From: Sorangium cellulosum
GTDB taxonomy: Bacteria > Myxococcota_A > Polyangia > Polyangiales > Polyangiaceae
DNA length: 64,000 bases
Reading direction: 5' to 3'
Assembly: GCF_002950945.1 (NCBI RefSeq)
Contig: NZ_CP012673.1
Coordinates: forward strand, 9,066,501-9,130,500
The position numbers and the translations under genes were made by a program. Within the stretch, counting starts at the first letter, position 1. The number at the start of each line of letters is the position of its first letter. The notes beneath the pieces were generated by a model. The model did not search any database. It saw nothing but the letters and a program-made list of their open reading frames with translations, and was not told the origin of the DNA. Positions 8,601 to 17,311 of the stretch are shown here, one piece after another.

Positions 8601-8680
8601 CCCGGCGCGTTGACCCGCTGGCGCGGCCAGGGTAGCGTACGCGGTCCCCAGAGAAGCCCGCACATCCACGCAGGTCGCCG

Positions 8681-10219
8681 ATGCCGCTCAAGGTCCATAA
8701 TACGCTCACGAGGAAGAAAGAGCTCTTCGTCACCGCGCAGCCGAAGGTCGCGCGCATCTACACGTGCGGTCTCACCGTCTATGCACCGATGCACATCGGT
8801 CATGCGCGCACCTACTCCTTCTGGGACGTCTTCCGCCGCTACCTCGAGTACCGCGGCTATCACGTGGTGAGCATCATCAATTACACGGACATCGACGACC
8901 GCATCATGCAGCGCGCGAACGAGCGCGAGGGCGCGGTCGACGTCGCCGAGCGGAACATCGCGGCGTTCCGGCGCGACTGCCGCAGGATCCATATCAAGGA
9001 CTACGCGGTCTACACGCGCGCCACCGACTTCGTCGACGAGCAGGTCGACATGGTGAAGCGCCTGATCGACAAGGGCCACGCCTACGCGGTGAACGGCGAG
9101 GTCTTCTACGAGGTCAGCACCTGCGCGTCGTACGGTGAGCTCTCGGGCCGCAAGGTCGACGAGCAGGAGGTCGGCGCGAGCGGGCGCGTCGAGGAGGACT
9201 TCGCGCGCAAGCGGAGCCCCGCGGACTTCACCCTGTGGAAGCCGAGCGAGGCGAGCCAGCCGAGCTGGCGCACGGGGGAGGACACGTGGCCGGCGGGGCG
9301 CCCCGGCTGGCACATCGAGTGCTCCGCGATGAGCACGGCGCTGCTCGGCCACCACTTCGACGTCCACGGGGGGGGCATCGACAACATGTTCCCGCACCAC
9401 GAGAACGAGATCGCGCAGAGCGAGCCGATCTGCGGGAGGCCGTGGGTGCGTTACTGGCTCCACCCCGAGCACCTCGATCTCAAGGAGGTGAAGATGTCGA
9501 AGAGCCTCGGGAACGTCATCAGCGTCGAGGAGCTCGTGTCGAGGCACGGGCACGACGAGGCGCGCTGGTTCTATGTGACGCACCACTACCGGTGCAAGCT
9601 CCCGTTCAGCTGGGATCTGCTCCAGCAGGCGTCGCAGGGCTACGCGCGCATCAAGAAGCTCGCGTCGGTGCTCGCCGAGAAGCTGCGCGGCGCCCCGGAG
9701 GAGCCGCTCGCCCCGGGCGTGTACGCCTCCCAGCGGCCCGAAGAAGAGCGAATTCCGCGGATGCGGCACATTTACACCCACGGTCAATTCGGGGAGCACA
9801 CCGAGCGCTTCGTCACGCGCTTCATCGAGGCGATGGATGACGATCTGAACACGCCGAACGCGGTGGCCGCCTTCTTCGACTACGTGGGCGCGCTCTACTC
9901 GGCGGGGATCGAGCAGTGCGGCGACCGCGCCTCGCTGCTCGCCGTCTACCGCGCGATCACGCGTCACCTCGCGGTGTTCGGGGTGGAGATCGCGGAGCCG
10001 GCGCTCTATCCGGCGCTCGTCGCCGACTACGCGCTCCCCCCGGCGGAGGGCGCGTGCGGGCGCGGGGGCGACGCCGCCGTCGATCGGCTGATCGCGATGC
10101 GCCAGGCCGCGCGCAAGGCCAAGGACTTCGCCAAGGCGGACGCCATCCGGAACCTGCTCGCCGAGGCCGGGGTGGTGCTCGAAGACACGCCGCAGGGCCC
10201 GCGCTGGAGCGTCGCTTAA
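8681..10219 (+). CDS. cysS: Cysteinyl-tRNA synthetase
   Basis: Charges tRNA-Cys with cysteine in the cytoplasm; class I aminoacyl-tRNA synthetase. The 512-residue product has the CysRS start (KVHNTLTRKKE), a zinc-binding cysteine in TCGLTVY, and the HIGH-type motif MHIGHART. Further on are WHIECSAM, HGGGIDNMFPHHENEIAQ with its conserved His cluster, and the KMSKS loop VKMSKSLGN. The C-terminal helical anticodon-binding part ends with the usual AKDFAKADAIRN element. Length is slightly above the usual 460-490. It appears monocistronic. Confidence 0.98.
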   Translation: MPLKVHNTLTRKKELFVTAQPKVARIYTCGLTVYAPMHIGHARTYSFWDVFRRYLEYRGYHVVSIINYTDIDDRIMQRANEREGAVDVAERNIAAFRRDCRRIHIKDYAVYTRATDFVDEQVDMVKRLIDKGHAYAVNGEVFYEVSTCASYGELSGRKVDEQEVGASGRVEEDFARKRSPADFTLWKPSEASQPSWRTGEDTWPAGRPGWHIECSAMSTALLGHHFDVHGGGIDNMFPHHENEIAQSEPICGRPWVRYWLHPEHLDLKEVKMSKSLGNVISVEELVSRHGHDEARWFYVTHHYRCKLPFSWDLLQQASQGYARIKKLASVLAEKLRGAPEEPLAPGVYASQRPEEERIPRMRHIYTHGQFGEHTERFVTRFIEAMDDDLNTPNAVAAFFDYVGALYSAGIEQCGDRASLLAVYRAITRHLAVFGVEIAEPALYPALVADYALPPAEGACGRGGDAAVDRLIAMRQAARKAKDFAKADAIRNLLAEAGVVLEDTPQGPRWSVA

Positions 10220-10751
10220 GACACGCCCCGGTCGTCGTCGCGCCGCGCCGCGGCGCCCGTTGTTCCCCTCCCCCGCCCTCCTCTCCGCGCGTCAGGTCCC
10301 CCTCCTCATTCAGGTCCCCCTCCTTATAAGGAGGGCCGGCCGCCTCCTGCCTCCTTTCAAGGAGGGGCGGCATGGCGCGATCAATGACAGGCGCGTGTCG
10401 TTCGAGACGAACATCGCCGCATTTCGTCGCGTGCTCCATGCAAACGCGTTGGAAGCTTGCTGGCCCGGGTAGAGCGCCTGCCGCCTGTTGTATGAGGAGA
10501 TTGTGCCAGGTGTGCCAGTATCGGACTTCCGAGACATGGCTACGTGTGTTCACACCCGCAGCGCGTCAGGGGAAACTCGCTGGCTAGACCGGGCACATCA
10601 ATTGCCAAGTAACTGAATCGCAACAGCGCCCAAGCCCGAACAGCCCAGTCGGGTCCGATGGACGCCTGCTCCGTCACCGGTGGCAACCCGCGTTGCGACC
10701 GGCGGGCGCTCGTGCAGGTAACTCCTACCCAACGAGAACGTGAGAACGTAG
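10220..10751. other. Intergenic region with two REP-like palindromes
   Basis: 532 bp between cysS and the LamG lipoprotein gene. The first part holds a pair of GGAGG/CCTCC palindromes (separate entry). The rest (10400-10751) has no convincing gene: the short open frames lack ribosome sites and coding bias. The lipoprotein promoter must lie here, but no clear -35/-10 was picked out. Confidence 0.6.
10318..10365. repeat. REP-like pair of CCTCCTT/AAGGAGG palindromes
   Basis: CCCTCCTTATAAGGAGGG (10318-10335) is a perfect 18-bp palindrome. CCTCCTT-TC-AAGGAGG (10350-10365) is a second one 14 bp on. Shorter GGTCCCCCTCCT copies precede them (10296-10321). Similar GGAGG-stem elements occur as dispersed repeats in many bacteria. 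Here they may also terminate cysS transcription. Confidence 0.8.
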
Positions 10752-13256
10752 ATGCGGAACCTCTCCTTCGGCTTCGCCCAATCTCTTTCAATCAAAACCA
10801 GCTCGGCTGCGGTCCTCGCCCTCTTCGCCGTGGGCGTCGCCGCATGCGGAAGCTATGGCGCGGATGAAGGTGCATTCGACGACGCAGCGCAGACGCTCGA
10901 CGAGCAGGGCGGGCCGATCAGCGTCGCCGTCAGCGTCGGCGTCGGCGTCGGCGGCGGCGGCACCGGCGGCTTCGGCACCGGCGGTGATCCCGGCACCGGC
11001 GGCGGCGGCGAGGGCGGCGGCGTCGTCGACCCGCCGCCCGTGGCCGGGCCGCCGGGCGTCGGCTTCTGGAAGTTCGACGATTGCGACAGCGCGACGACGA
11101 TCCTGAGCGATTCGTCGGGCAATGGCAACGACGCCACCCGCTCCTCCACCGCCGCCTGCGTCGCGGGCATCAGCGGCCCTGGGGTCGAGTTCAACCACAA
11201 GGACGACACGGTCACGGTCGCCGACGATCCCACGTTCACGTTCGGCAAGAACCTCGCGGTGGCCGCGTGGGTCAAGCCGACCGCGGTCACGGGCACGCAG
11301 GTCATCGTCCAGGAGCGGGGCTCCGGCTCGAGCGACACGAGCTTCACGCTCAGCATCAAGAACGGCAGCGCGCAGTTCGCCGTGAAGCTGAGCAACGCCC
11401 AGACGATCACCTCCTCCGCGAAGATCGACGCCAACGTGTGGACACACGTCGGGGGCATCTACGACGGCAGGTTCGTGCGCCTCTTCCTCAACGGCGAGCA
11501 GTTCGGGCAGGTCAGCGTGCCGAGCGCGGCCACGGTCACGCTCAGCGACATCAGCGCGCCCATCCATATCGGCCACAACCCGCAGAACACGAACCAGCGC
11601 TTCAAGGGCCTCATCGACGAGGTATGGCTCTCCGCCAGCCCGTCGACGGGCGCCACGATCGCCGAGCTCTCCTGCATCAAGCAGCCCGCGACGATCGCGG
11701 TCACCCAGTCGACCACCGGCCCGGTCCCGCCGAACACGCCCGCGTCGTACGACATCGCCGTCACCAACAACAACGTCGGCGCGTGCGACGACGCGAACTA
11801 CTTCCTGAGCATCTTCGGCGGCGTCCCGGGCCTCAGCATCCTCCCGGACACGACGTTCGTCCCCGAGGTCGCGTCCGGCACCACGGCCCACTTCCCGGTC
11901 ACGATCAGCGGGACCGAGGAGGCCGAGCCCGGCGTGCACGAGCTCCCGTTCCAGATCGACGACTTCTTCGTGGGGGAGTTCATCGGGTCGGGCTCGCTCA
12001 GCTTCGAGTCGGCCGCGCCGACCGGCTGCTTCGTCCGGACGGGCCGGGAGCTCTTCGTGAAGCACGTCAGCGTGGTCGACGACCCGATCCGCACGACGTT
12101 CGACGGGCCGCCGGAGGACCCCCGCACGGGCGCGTGGACCTTCGCGAAGCTGATGGAGGACATGGCCCCCACGCCGGAGGCCGCGCCGGCCATGGTCGAG
12201 CAGCTCTTCGACACCTGGCGGACCGATCAGGTCGTGAACGGCTTCACGATCCCGGCGCGCCCGGCCATTCAGAACAGGGTCTTCGACTTCTGGCCGAGGA
12301 GCCCTGACGGGTCGCTCGATCTCAAGCAGGCGCCGCTGCGGCTGCTCGGCATCGTCAACCGGATCGACGTCCGGAACCTCGCGGAAGGCCACGCCGGCGA
12401 GGGGCGGTTCGTGTTCAACGTCGTCGGGGGCTCCGAGCAGCAGTTCACCGTCATCCTCGAGTACAAGCTCCCCGCGTCGACCGAGGCCGACGTGCTCCAG
12501 TGGGCGAACGACTGGCACGCCCTCGGCAGCCTGCCCTTCCCGTCCGAGGAGTACAACGCGGCCCTCCAGGCGATCACCGCGCGGTTCGCCGGCCGGAACG
12601 CCGCGCCCGGCAAGCCGAACGGGAACTCGCTCAGCCAGCTCCGCACGAACGAGATCGAGATGGCGCCCGTGTGGGAGCTGCGCGAGTTCGTCCTCTCGCC
12701 CGTCACCGGCCTCCTGGAGCCGACGACGGTGAAGCTCACGCCGGACCTCAGCTTCGACGGGACGGCCACGCTCGCGGACTTCGTGAACCAGAACGAGGCC
12801 GCGATCGTCGCCGAGCAGCACACGGTGCCCGAGACGTTCCTGGGCGCGCCGTTCCTCGCCGGCGCGATCCTCAACAACCTCACGGCGTGGCAGGCGCCGG
12901 GCATCGCGAACAACGAGGCGCGGCACAAGTTCTCGCTCAACACCTGCAACGGGTGCCACGGCTCCCAGGAGACCGGGACCGGGTTCCTCCACGTGTTCCC
13001 GAGGCCGGTGGGCGGCGAGGCGCAGCTGTCGGGGTTCATGACGGGCATCACCATCGGTGACCCGGTGACCGGCGAGCCGCGCACCCTGAACGACCTCGGG
13101 CGCCGGAACGCGGATCTGAAGGCGCTCGTCTGCGAGCCTGCCCCGACCGCCGTCGCGGAAGCCGAGGGCGCGCCCGGCGCCCGGCTCGCCGCGCCGACCG
13201 GCGCGGCCGCCAGCCGCTCGGCGTTCATCCGCCGCGGCATCGGCCGCGTCCACTGA
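10752..13256 (+). CDS. Exported LamG-domain lipoprotein with C-terminal CxxCH motif
   Basis: Protein of 834 residues. The signal peptide ends at VGVAACG, so a lipoprotein is likely. A long Gly-rich spacer (~60-90) leads to a LamG/concanavalin-type domain (~97-310) starting GFWKFDDC. A beta-sandwich region (~315-410) with alternating V-T-N segments follows. The C-terminal ~400 residues form a module in which one haem-type motif CNGCH occurs near 734 in a NEARHKFSLNTCNGCHG context. It precedes the DUF1552/DUF1592 pair on the same strand, which also carries CxxCH. A surface-bound cytochrome or carbohydrate-binding role is inference. Confidence 0.85.
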   Translation: MRNLSFGFAQSLSIKTSSAAVLALFAVGVAACGSYGADEGAFDDAAQTLDEQGGPISVAVSVGVGVGGGGTGGFGTGGDPGTGGGGEGGGVVDPPPVAGPPGVGFWKFDDCDSATTILSDSSGNGNDATRSSTAACVAGISGPGVEFNHKDDTVTVADDPTFTFGKNLAVAAWVKPTAVTGTQVIVQERGSGSSDTSFTLSIKNGSAQFAVKLSNAQTITSSAKIDANVWTHVGGIYDGRFVRLFLNGEQFGQVSVPSAATVTLSDISAPIHIGHNPQNTNQRFKGLIDEVWLSASPSTGATIAELSCIKQPATIAVTQSTTGPVPPNTPASYDIAVTNNNVGACDDANYFLSIFGGVPGLSILPDTTFVPEVASGTTAHFPVTISGTEEAEPGVHELPFQIDDFFVGEFIGSGSLSFESAAPTGCFVRTGRELFVKHVSVVDDPIRTTFDGPPEDPRTGAWTFAKLMEDMAPTPEAAPAMVEQLFDTWRTDQVVNGFTIPARPAIQNRVFDFWPRSPDGSLDLKQAPLRLLGIVNRIDVRNLAEGHAGEGRFVFNVVGGSEQQFTVILEYKLPASTEADVLQWANDWHALGSLPFPSEEYNAALQAITARFAGRNAAPGKPNGNSLSQLRTNEIEMAPVWELREFVLSPVTGLLEPTTVKLTPDLSFDGTATLADFVNQNEAAIVAEQHTVPETFLGAPFLAGAILNNLTAWQAPGIANNEARHKFSLNTCNGCHGSQETGTGFLHVFPRPVGGEAQLSGFMTGITIGDPVTGEPRTLNDLGRRNADLKALVCEPAPTAVAEAEGAPGARLAAPTGAAASRSAFIRRGIGRVH

Positions 13257-13638
13257 CCCCGCCGCGCGGCGCGGCGAGCGTGGCCAGCGCGCCGCGCCCG
13301 CCGCGCCGTCGCGCCTCCCCCGAGGTCCCGTCGCGACCTCCCCTCCCCCGACCACCACCTGCCGAGCCCACCGCCCGCGCCCCGGGGCCGCCCGCGGAGG
13401 ACGCCGTAGCTGCCCCGCGACCCGCTGTCGCGACAGGCGCTCTCCCGACGTCGCGCCCGTGCCGCGCCATTGCGCAATGCATTAATAAATATTCATTACC
13501 GAGCTGCGGTTCGCGACGATCGCGGAAGCGAGTTGCTTTGCGCGAGCGCCGTGAGATAATGCGCCCCGCCTGCCTTTCTTTGCGAGCAACAACGTTCATC
13601 CACAGGGCGCTCCTGCGCGCCCGCATGGAGATGACGCA
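13257..13638. promoter_or_regulatory. AT-rich promoter region of the DUF1552/DUF1592 operon
   Basis: 382-bp gap. Most is GC-rich, but 13471-13500 is strikingly AT-rich (AATGCATTAATAAATATTCATT) and partly dyad-symmetric. This marks a likely promoter or operator about 150 bp upstream of the DUF1552 start. No gene is evident in the gap. Confidence 0.4.
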
Positions 13639-15024
13639 ATGCGTTTGCCGGAGAAGAAACATAAAAAGAGCGATCTTGCTTTGGGGCGCCGCGTGTTCCT
13701 GAAAGCGCTCGGGGTCGGCATCGCGGCGCCGCTGGCCTTCCGGATGAGCAACCTGGCGATGGCCGAGCCGAGCGCCGCGCCGGTGCGGCTGTTCATCTAC
13801 TTCGTCCCACACGGCATGCCGATGGAGTTCGCCGAGCCGTACGGCTCGGGGGCGGACTTCCTCAAAGGGTCGACGGTGCTCTCGCCGCTCGCGCCGTTCG
13901 GGAAGTACATCAACGTTTGCCGCGGCCTCGGCATCAACGGCTTCGGCAACCACGAGGCCGTCTCCGGGGTGCTCACGGGCGTCAAGGACGGCGCCGGGGC
14001 CGACTCCATCGATCACACCATCGCGCAGGCGCTGGGCGTCGACGCCTACAACCTCGGCGCGAACCCCTATCCGAGGAACCAGGACGGGACCGGGTTCGAC
14101 AAGAACTCGTACCTGATCCGGCACGGCGGCGTCTGGGTGCGCCCGACGGAGGACCCCGCGGCCGCGGCGGCGGACATGCTCGGCGCCATCGGCGGCGGGC
14201 AGCAAGGCGGCGGCACGCCGGAGGCCGACGAGACGGCGTTCCGCAACGAGGCGCTCGGGCTCACCGAGCGCCAGCTCGAGAGGATGCAAGGCGCGCTGTC
14301 GGGCCTCACGAAGGAGCAGAACAAGCTCGGGGTACACCTGGAGTCGGTGCGCGCGCTCAAGGCCGCGGGCGACAGGCCGGTCGTGAACGGCTGCACGACG
14401 AGGCCGGCGCTGCCGGCGCTCGACGCGCTGGCCGGCAAGAACGTGTTCGATCAGGCGAACCTGCGGGCCGTCATCGACGCGCACCTGGAGGTCGCCGCGA
14501 CCGCGATGGTGTGCGGCACCGCGCGTGTCATCACGATGCAGAACCTGTGGGTCAACTGCGATCTCCCCATGAGCTTCGCCGGCGGCCCGGGGAGCTCGAA
14601 CCCGTACCACGGGGCGACGTCCCACTCCCGGGACGCGGCGGGACGGATGGAGTTCGCGGCCATCCAGAGCTGGTTCTTCGCGCGGCTCGCGGAGAAGATG
14701 CTCACGATCCTCGACCAGCCCGATCCGCTCGACCCGGGCAACACCGTCCTCCACAACTCGCTGATCTACGTGTGCAGCGAGATCGGCGACGGCGCGGACC
14801 ACAACTCCGATGTCCACGACGTCTACCTCGGGAACCAGATCGTCCACTCGTATCTCCCGTCGATCCTGATCGGCAACGCGGGCGGCCGCATCGCGGGCCA
14901 GCGCGCGGTCGACGTCGACACCTACCACGTCGACATGCTGGCCACGCTCGGCGACGCGATGGGCGTCCCCCTCAACAAGATCGGCGGGCAGGACGCGAAG
15001 CCGATCCAGGAGCTGAAGTCATGA
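13639..15024 (+). CDS. DUF1552 family exported protein
   Basis: 461 residues; family function unknown. GGAG 8 nt upstream supports the ATG. The N-terminus carries RRVFLKALGVGIAAPLAF, a Tat-like signal (RR followed by a hydrophobic stretch), suggesting folded export. Family hallmarks are the early FIYFVPHGMP segment, GINGFGNHEA, and a late YVCSEIGDGADHNS. The stop codon overlaps the next start (ATGA), so it is translationally coupled to the DUF1592 protein. These two families are nearly always neighbours in planctomycetes and myxobacteria. Confidence 0.93.
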   Translation: MRLPEKKHKKSDLALGRRVFLKALGVGIAAPLAFRMSNLAMAEPSAAPVRLFIYFVPHGMPMEFAEPYGSGADFLKGSTVLSPLAPFGKYINVCRGLGINGFGNHEAVSGVLTGVKDGAGADSIDHTIAQALGVDAYNLGANPYPRNQDGTGFDKNSYLIRHGGVWVRPTEDPAAAAADMLGAIGGGQQGGGTPEADETAFRNEALGLTERQLERMQGALSGLTKEQNKLGVHLESVRALKAAGDRPVVNGCTTRPALPALDALAGKNVFDQANLRAVIDAHLEVAATAMVCGTARVITMQNLWVNCDLPMSFAGGPGSSNPYHGATSHSRDAAGRMEFAAIQSWFFARLAEKMLTILDQPDPLDPGNTVLHNSLIYVCSEIGDGADHNSDVHDVYLGNQIVHSYLPSILIGNAGGRIAGQRAVDVDTYHVDMLATLGDAMGVPLNKIGGQDAKPIQELKS

Positions 15025-16652
15025 CGCGCTGGCGAACGTGGGTGCTTGCCGGGCTCTCTTCATCGCTCCTCGCGTGCGGCGGGGGCAGCATCGGGGGCGA
15101 GGAGGATCCCGAGAAGGGGCCGCTCATCGAGGGGAGCTCGTGCGAGCAGGCGCAGGTCGGCGCGCCCGTGCTGCGGCGGCTCTCGGCCCTGGAGCTGGAG
15201 AACAGCCTCCGGGACATCTTCCCCGAGCTCGGCGCACAGTGGTCCGGCGTCCGGCTGGGGACCGACCCGACATCGACCTTCGGGTTCACCAACGACGCCG
15301 GCACCCTGCAGGTCGGCGCGCAGACGGCGAAGGAGCTCCTCGGCACGGCGGAGGACGTCGCCGACCTCGTGACCGCGGACGCCGCGCTGGCCGCCTCGCT
15401 CCCGTGCGCGGCGACGCAGCCCGGGCCCGAGTGCGCCGCGGAGTTCATCACCCGGCACGGGCTGCGGCTGTTCCGCCGGCCGGTGAGCGAGGAGGAGAAG
15501 AGCGACTTTCTGGCGCTGCACGCCTCCGTGAGCGGGAAATCCGACTTCCGCCGCGGGCTGAAGTGGACGCTGGTCTCCATGATCCAGTCGCCTCACGCCT
15601 TTTATCGCTCGGAGATCGGCGCCCCGAACGGCGGCCGCTACGAGCTGACGCAGCACGAGCTCGCGACGGCGCTGGCCTACAACTACACGGGCACGACGCC
15701 CACCCCGGAGCTGCTCGACAAGGCGGCGCGCGGGGAGCTCGGCTCGCCCGAGGCGCTCGTCGCGGAGGCGCGCGCGCTCCTCGACACGCAGCGCGGCCGC
15801 GAGGCGATGAGCCGCTTCCTGCAGCAGTGGATCAGCTACGGGAAGGTCAACGGGATCGCCAAGGAGAAGATCCCCGATTTCAGCACGTACGGCGCCCTCA
15901 TGCAGGAAGAGACGCGCCTCTTCCTCGAAGAGGTCATCTACAACCGAGGCGCCGGCGTCGGCGAGCTCTTGACCGCGCCGTATACCTTCCTGAACGACAG
16001 GCTCTCCTCGTTCTATGGATACGGCAACGTCACCGGCGCCGAGTTCCAGCGCGTGGACCGGCCTGCCGACTGGGGCGTCGGCCTGCTCGCCCAGGGCTCG
16101 ATCCTCGCCGGGAACGCGCACATGGACGGCTCGTCGCCGACCCACCGGGGCCTGCTCGTCTTCCGGCGGTTCCTCTGCGGCACGGTCCCCCCGCCGCCGG
16201 AGAACATCCCGGCGATCAGCAAGCCCGACCCGGGGAGGATGACCACGCGCGAGCGCTACGAGACGGTCCACATCTCGGCGCAACAGTGCAACCAATGTCA
16301 CACCAACTTCGACCCGACGGGCTTCGCGCTCGAGCACTTCGACGAGATGGGACGTTACCGCGCCGACGAGGGCGGGCTCCCGATCGACGACTCGGGCTAC
16401 ATCGCCGTCGGGAGCGAGCAGCGGCAGGTGGCCGGCGCGAAGAGCCTGGCCGAGACGCTCGCCAGCTCGCCGGAGGTGACGACGTGCGTGAGCAGCCTCA
16501 CGGCCACCTACACCTACGGCGGAGCGCTCGGGGCCCAGTGCGCCATCGGGGAAGTCCAGCAGGGGCTCGCGAACGGGGAGTACGGGATCCTCGAGTTCGT
16601 CGCTCGACTCGCGGGCACCGAGCACATGCGCGCCCGCGTCCGCCGCGAATAG
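15021..16652 (+). CDS. DUF1592-type lipoprotein (DUF1587/1595/1592/1588/1585) with CxxCH
   Basis: 543 residues. The ATG at 15021 overlaps the upstream TGA and is followed by a lipoprotein signal ending LLACGG. The usual domain string can be followed: DUF1587 (LRRLSALELENSLRDIF), DUF1595 (RHGLRLFRRPVSEEE), DUF1592 (YELTQHELATALAYNYTG), DUF1588 with the haem-type motif CNQCH, and DUF1585 at the end. The catalytic role of the family is not established. With the DUF1552 partner and the upstream CxxCH protein it suggests an envelope redox or polymer-processing unit (inference). Confidence 0.93.
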   Translation: MTRWRTWVLAGLSSSLLACGGGSIGGEEDPEKGPLIEGSSCEQAQVGAPVLRRLSALELENSLRDIFPELGAQWSGVRLGTDPTSTFGFTNDAGTLQVGAQTAKELLGTAEDVADLVTADAALAASLPCAATQPGPECAAEFITRHGLRLFRRPVSEEEKSDFLALHASVSGKSDFRRGLKWTLVSMIQSPHAFYRSEIGAPNGGRYELTQHELATALAYNYTGTTPTPELLDKAARGELGSPEALVAEARALLDTQRGREAMSRFLQQWISYGKVNGIAKEKIPDFSTYGALMQEETRLFLEEVIYNRGAGVGELLTAPYTFLNDRLSSFYGYGNVTGAEFQRVDRPADWGVGLLAQGSILAGNAHMDGSSPTHRGLLVFRRFLCGTVPPPPENIPAISKPDPGRMTTRERYETVHISAQQCNQCHTNFDPTGFALEHFDEMGRYRADEGGLPIDDSGYIAVGSEQRQVAGAKSLAETLASSPEVTTCVSSLTATYTYGGALGAQCAIGEVQQGLANGEYGILEFVARLAGTEHMRARVRRE

Positions 16653-17311
16653 GCTCGCCGCGCGCCGCCGCAAGCGGCGGCGCGCGGCCGTCCTCGGACA
16701 GACGACGCCCGCAAGGCGGAAGTGTCACGGACGGCCGCGGGCTCGCCGCCGCTCACCAGGTGATCCGGTAGGTGGTCGGCGGCATGGCAGGCCATAAGGC
16801 CCGTCCTCCCGTGAAGAGCGCTCTCGGCGCCAATCATCCACGGTATCGGACTCCGCCCGGCGCCGCAGACACCACGTCTCCGCGCGCGCTGCGGTCGTCG
16901 GGCTCGCTGGGCCCGTGGCCTGATTCACCGGGACGCCCGGCGCGTCGGGGGTCCGCGGCGGTGAGCCCTCTCGACAAACGCTGCACAAAGGCTCACTCGC
17001 GCGGAGAGCGGTGCGCGACGAGGTGCTGCGGCCGCGCGGCGCCCTTTCCGGAGCACACGGCGGCGATCGATCACCCCCTGCGCCGACGGCGCTTCCCACA
17101 CGTCTCCGCGCCTGCCTCGCTTGACCGTCACAACATCGACCCGCACACTACCTACCACAGTGGCGCACGAATTATACCATTCCACGGTAGAGAGCGCCCG
17201 GTTGCTCCCTGCAAGGAGCCGGTCCTGTAGCGCTGCAATACGCCCCGGGACCGGGCGGCTTCGACCCCGACATTTCGCCCGGCGCGGCCTGGCCGCCGCC
17301 GGGTGAGCGCC
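16653..17311. other. Intergenic region
   Basis: About 660 bp between the DUF1592 gene and the giant hybrid kinase. It starts with a strong hairpin (separate entry). A 152-codon forward frame at 16772-17230 lacks a ribosome site and any family likeness and is not called. The stretch 17110-17195 is relatively AT-rich (TTGACC at 17121, ATTATACC at 17171) and is the best place for the kinase promoter. Confidence 0.5.
16658..16687 (+). terminator. Perfect 14-bp stem hairpin after DUF1592 gene
   Basis: CCGCGCGCCGCCGC-AA-GCGGCGGCGCGCGG lies 5 nt past the stop. It is a perfect, very GC-rich hairpin with a 2-nt apex and no T tract, as is common in high-GC genomes. Confidence 0.7.

Larger units (their letters stand above)
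8331..8680. other. Intergenic region with two short tandem repeats
   Basis: 350 bp between the divergent methyltransferase and cysS genes. It contains GACGGCGC in four perfect copies (8433-8464). A 10-bp array, 8551-8600, starts with CGGCCGCCAT twice, then drifts to CGGCCGCGAT, CAGCCGCGAT and a partial unit. No convincing gene, T-box or riboswitch is visible. Confidence 0.7.

Noticed and set aside
10788..13358. Long antisense frame over the LamG lipoprotein gene
   Set aside because: Low-complexity Arg/Asp-rich translation, no signal or motif; the plus strand shows a signal peptide, LamG domain and CxxCH.
16772..17230. 152-codon frame upstream of the hybrid kinase
   Set aside because: No ribosome site, no family likeness; composition fits non-coding GC-rich DNA.
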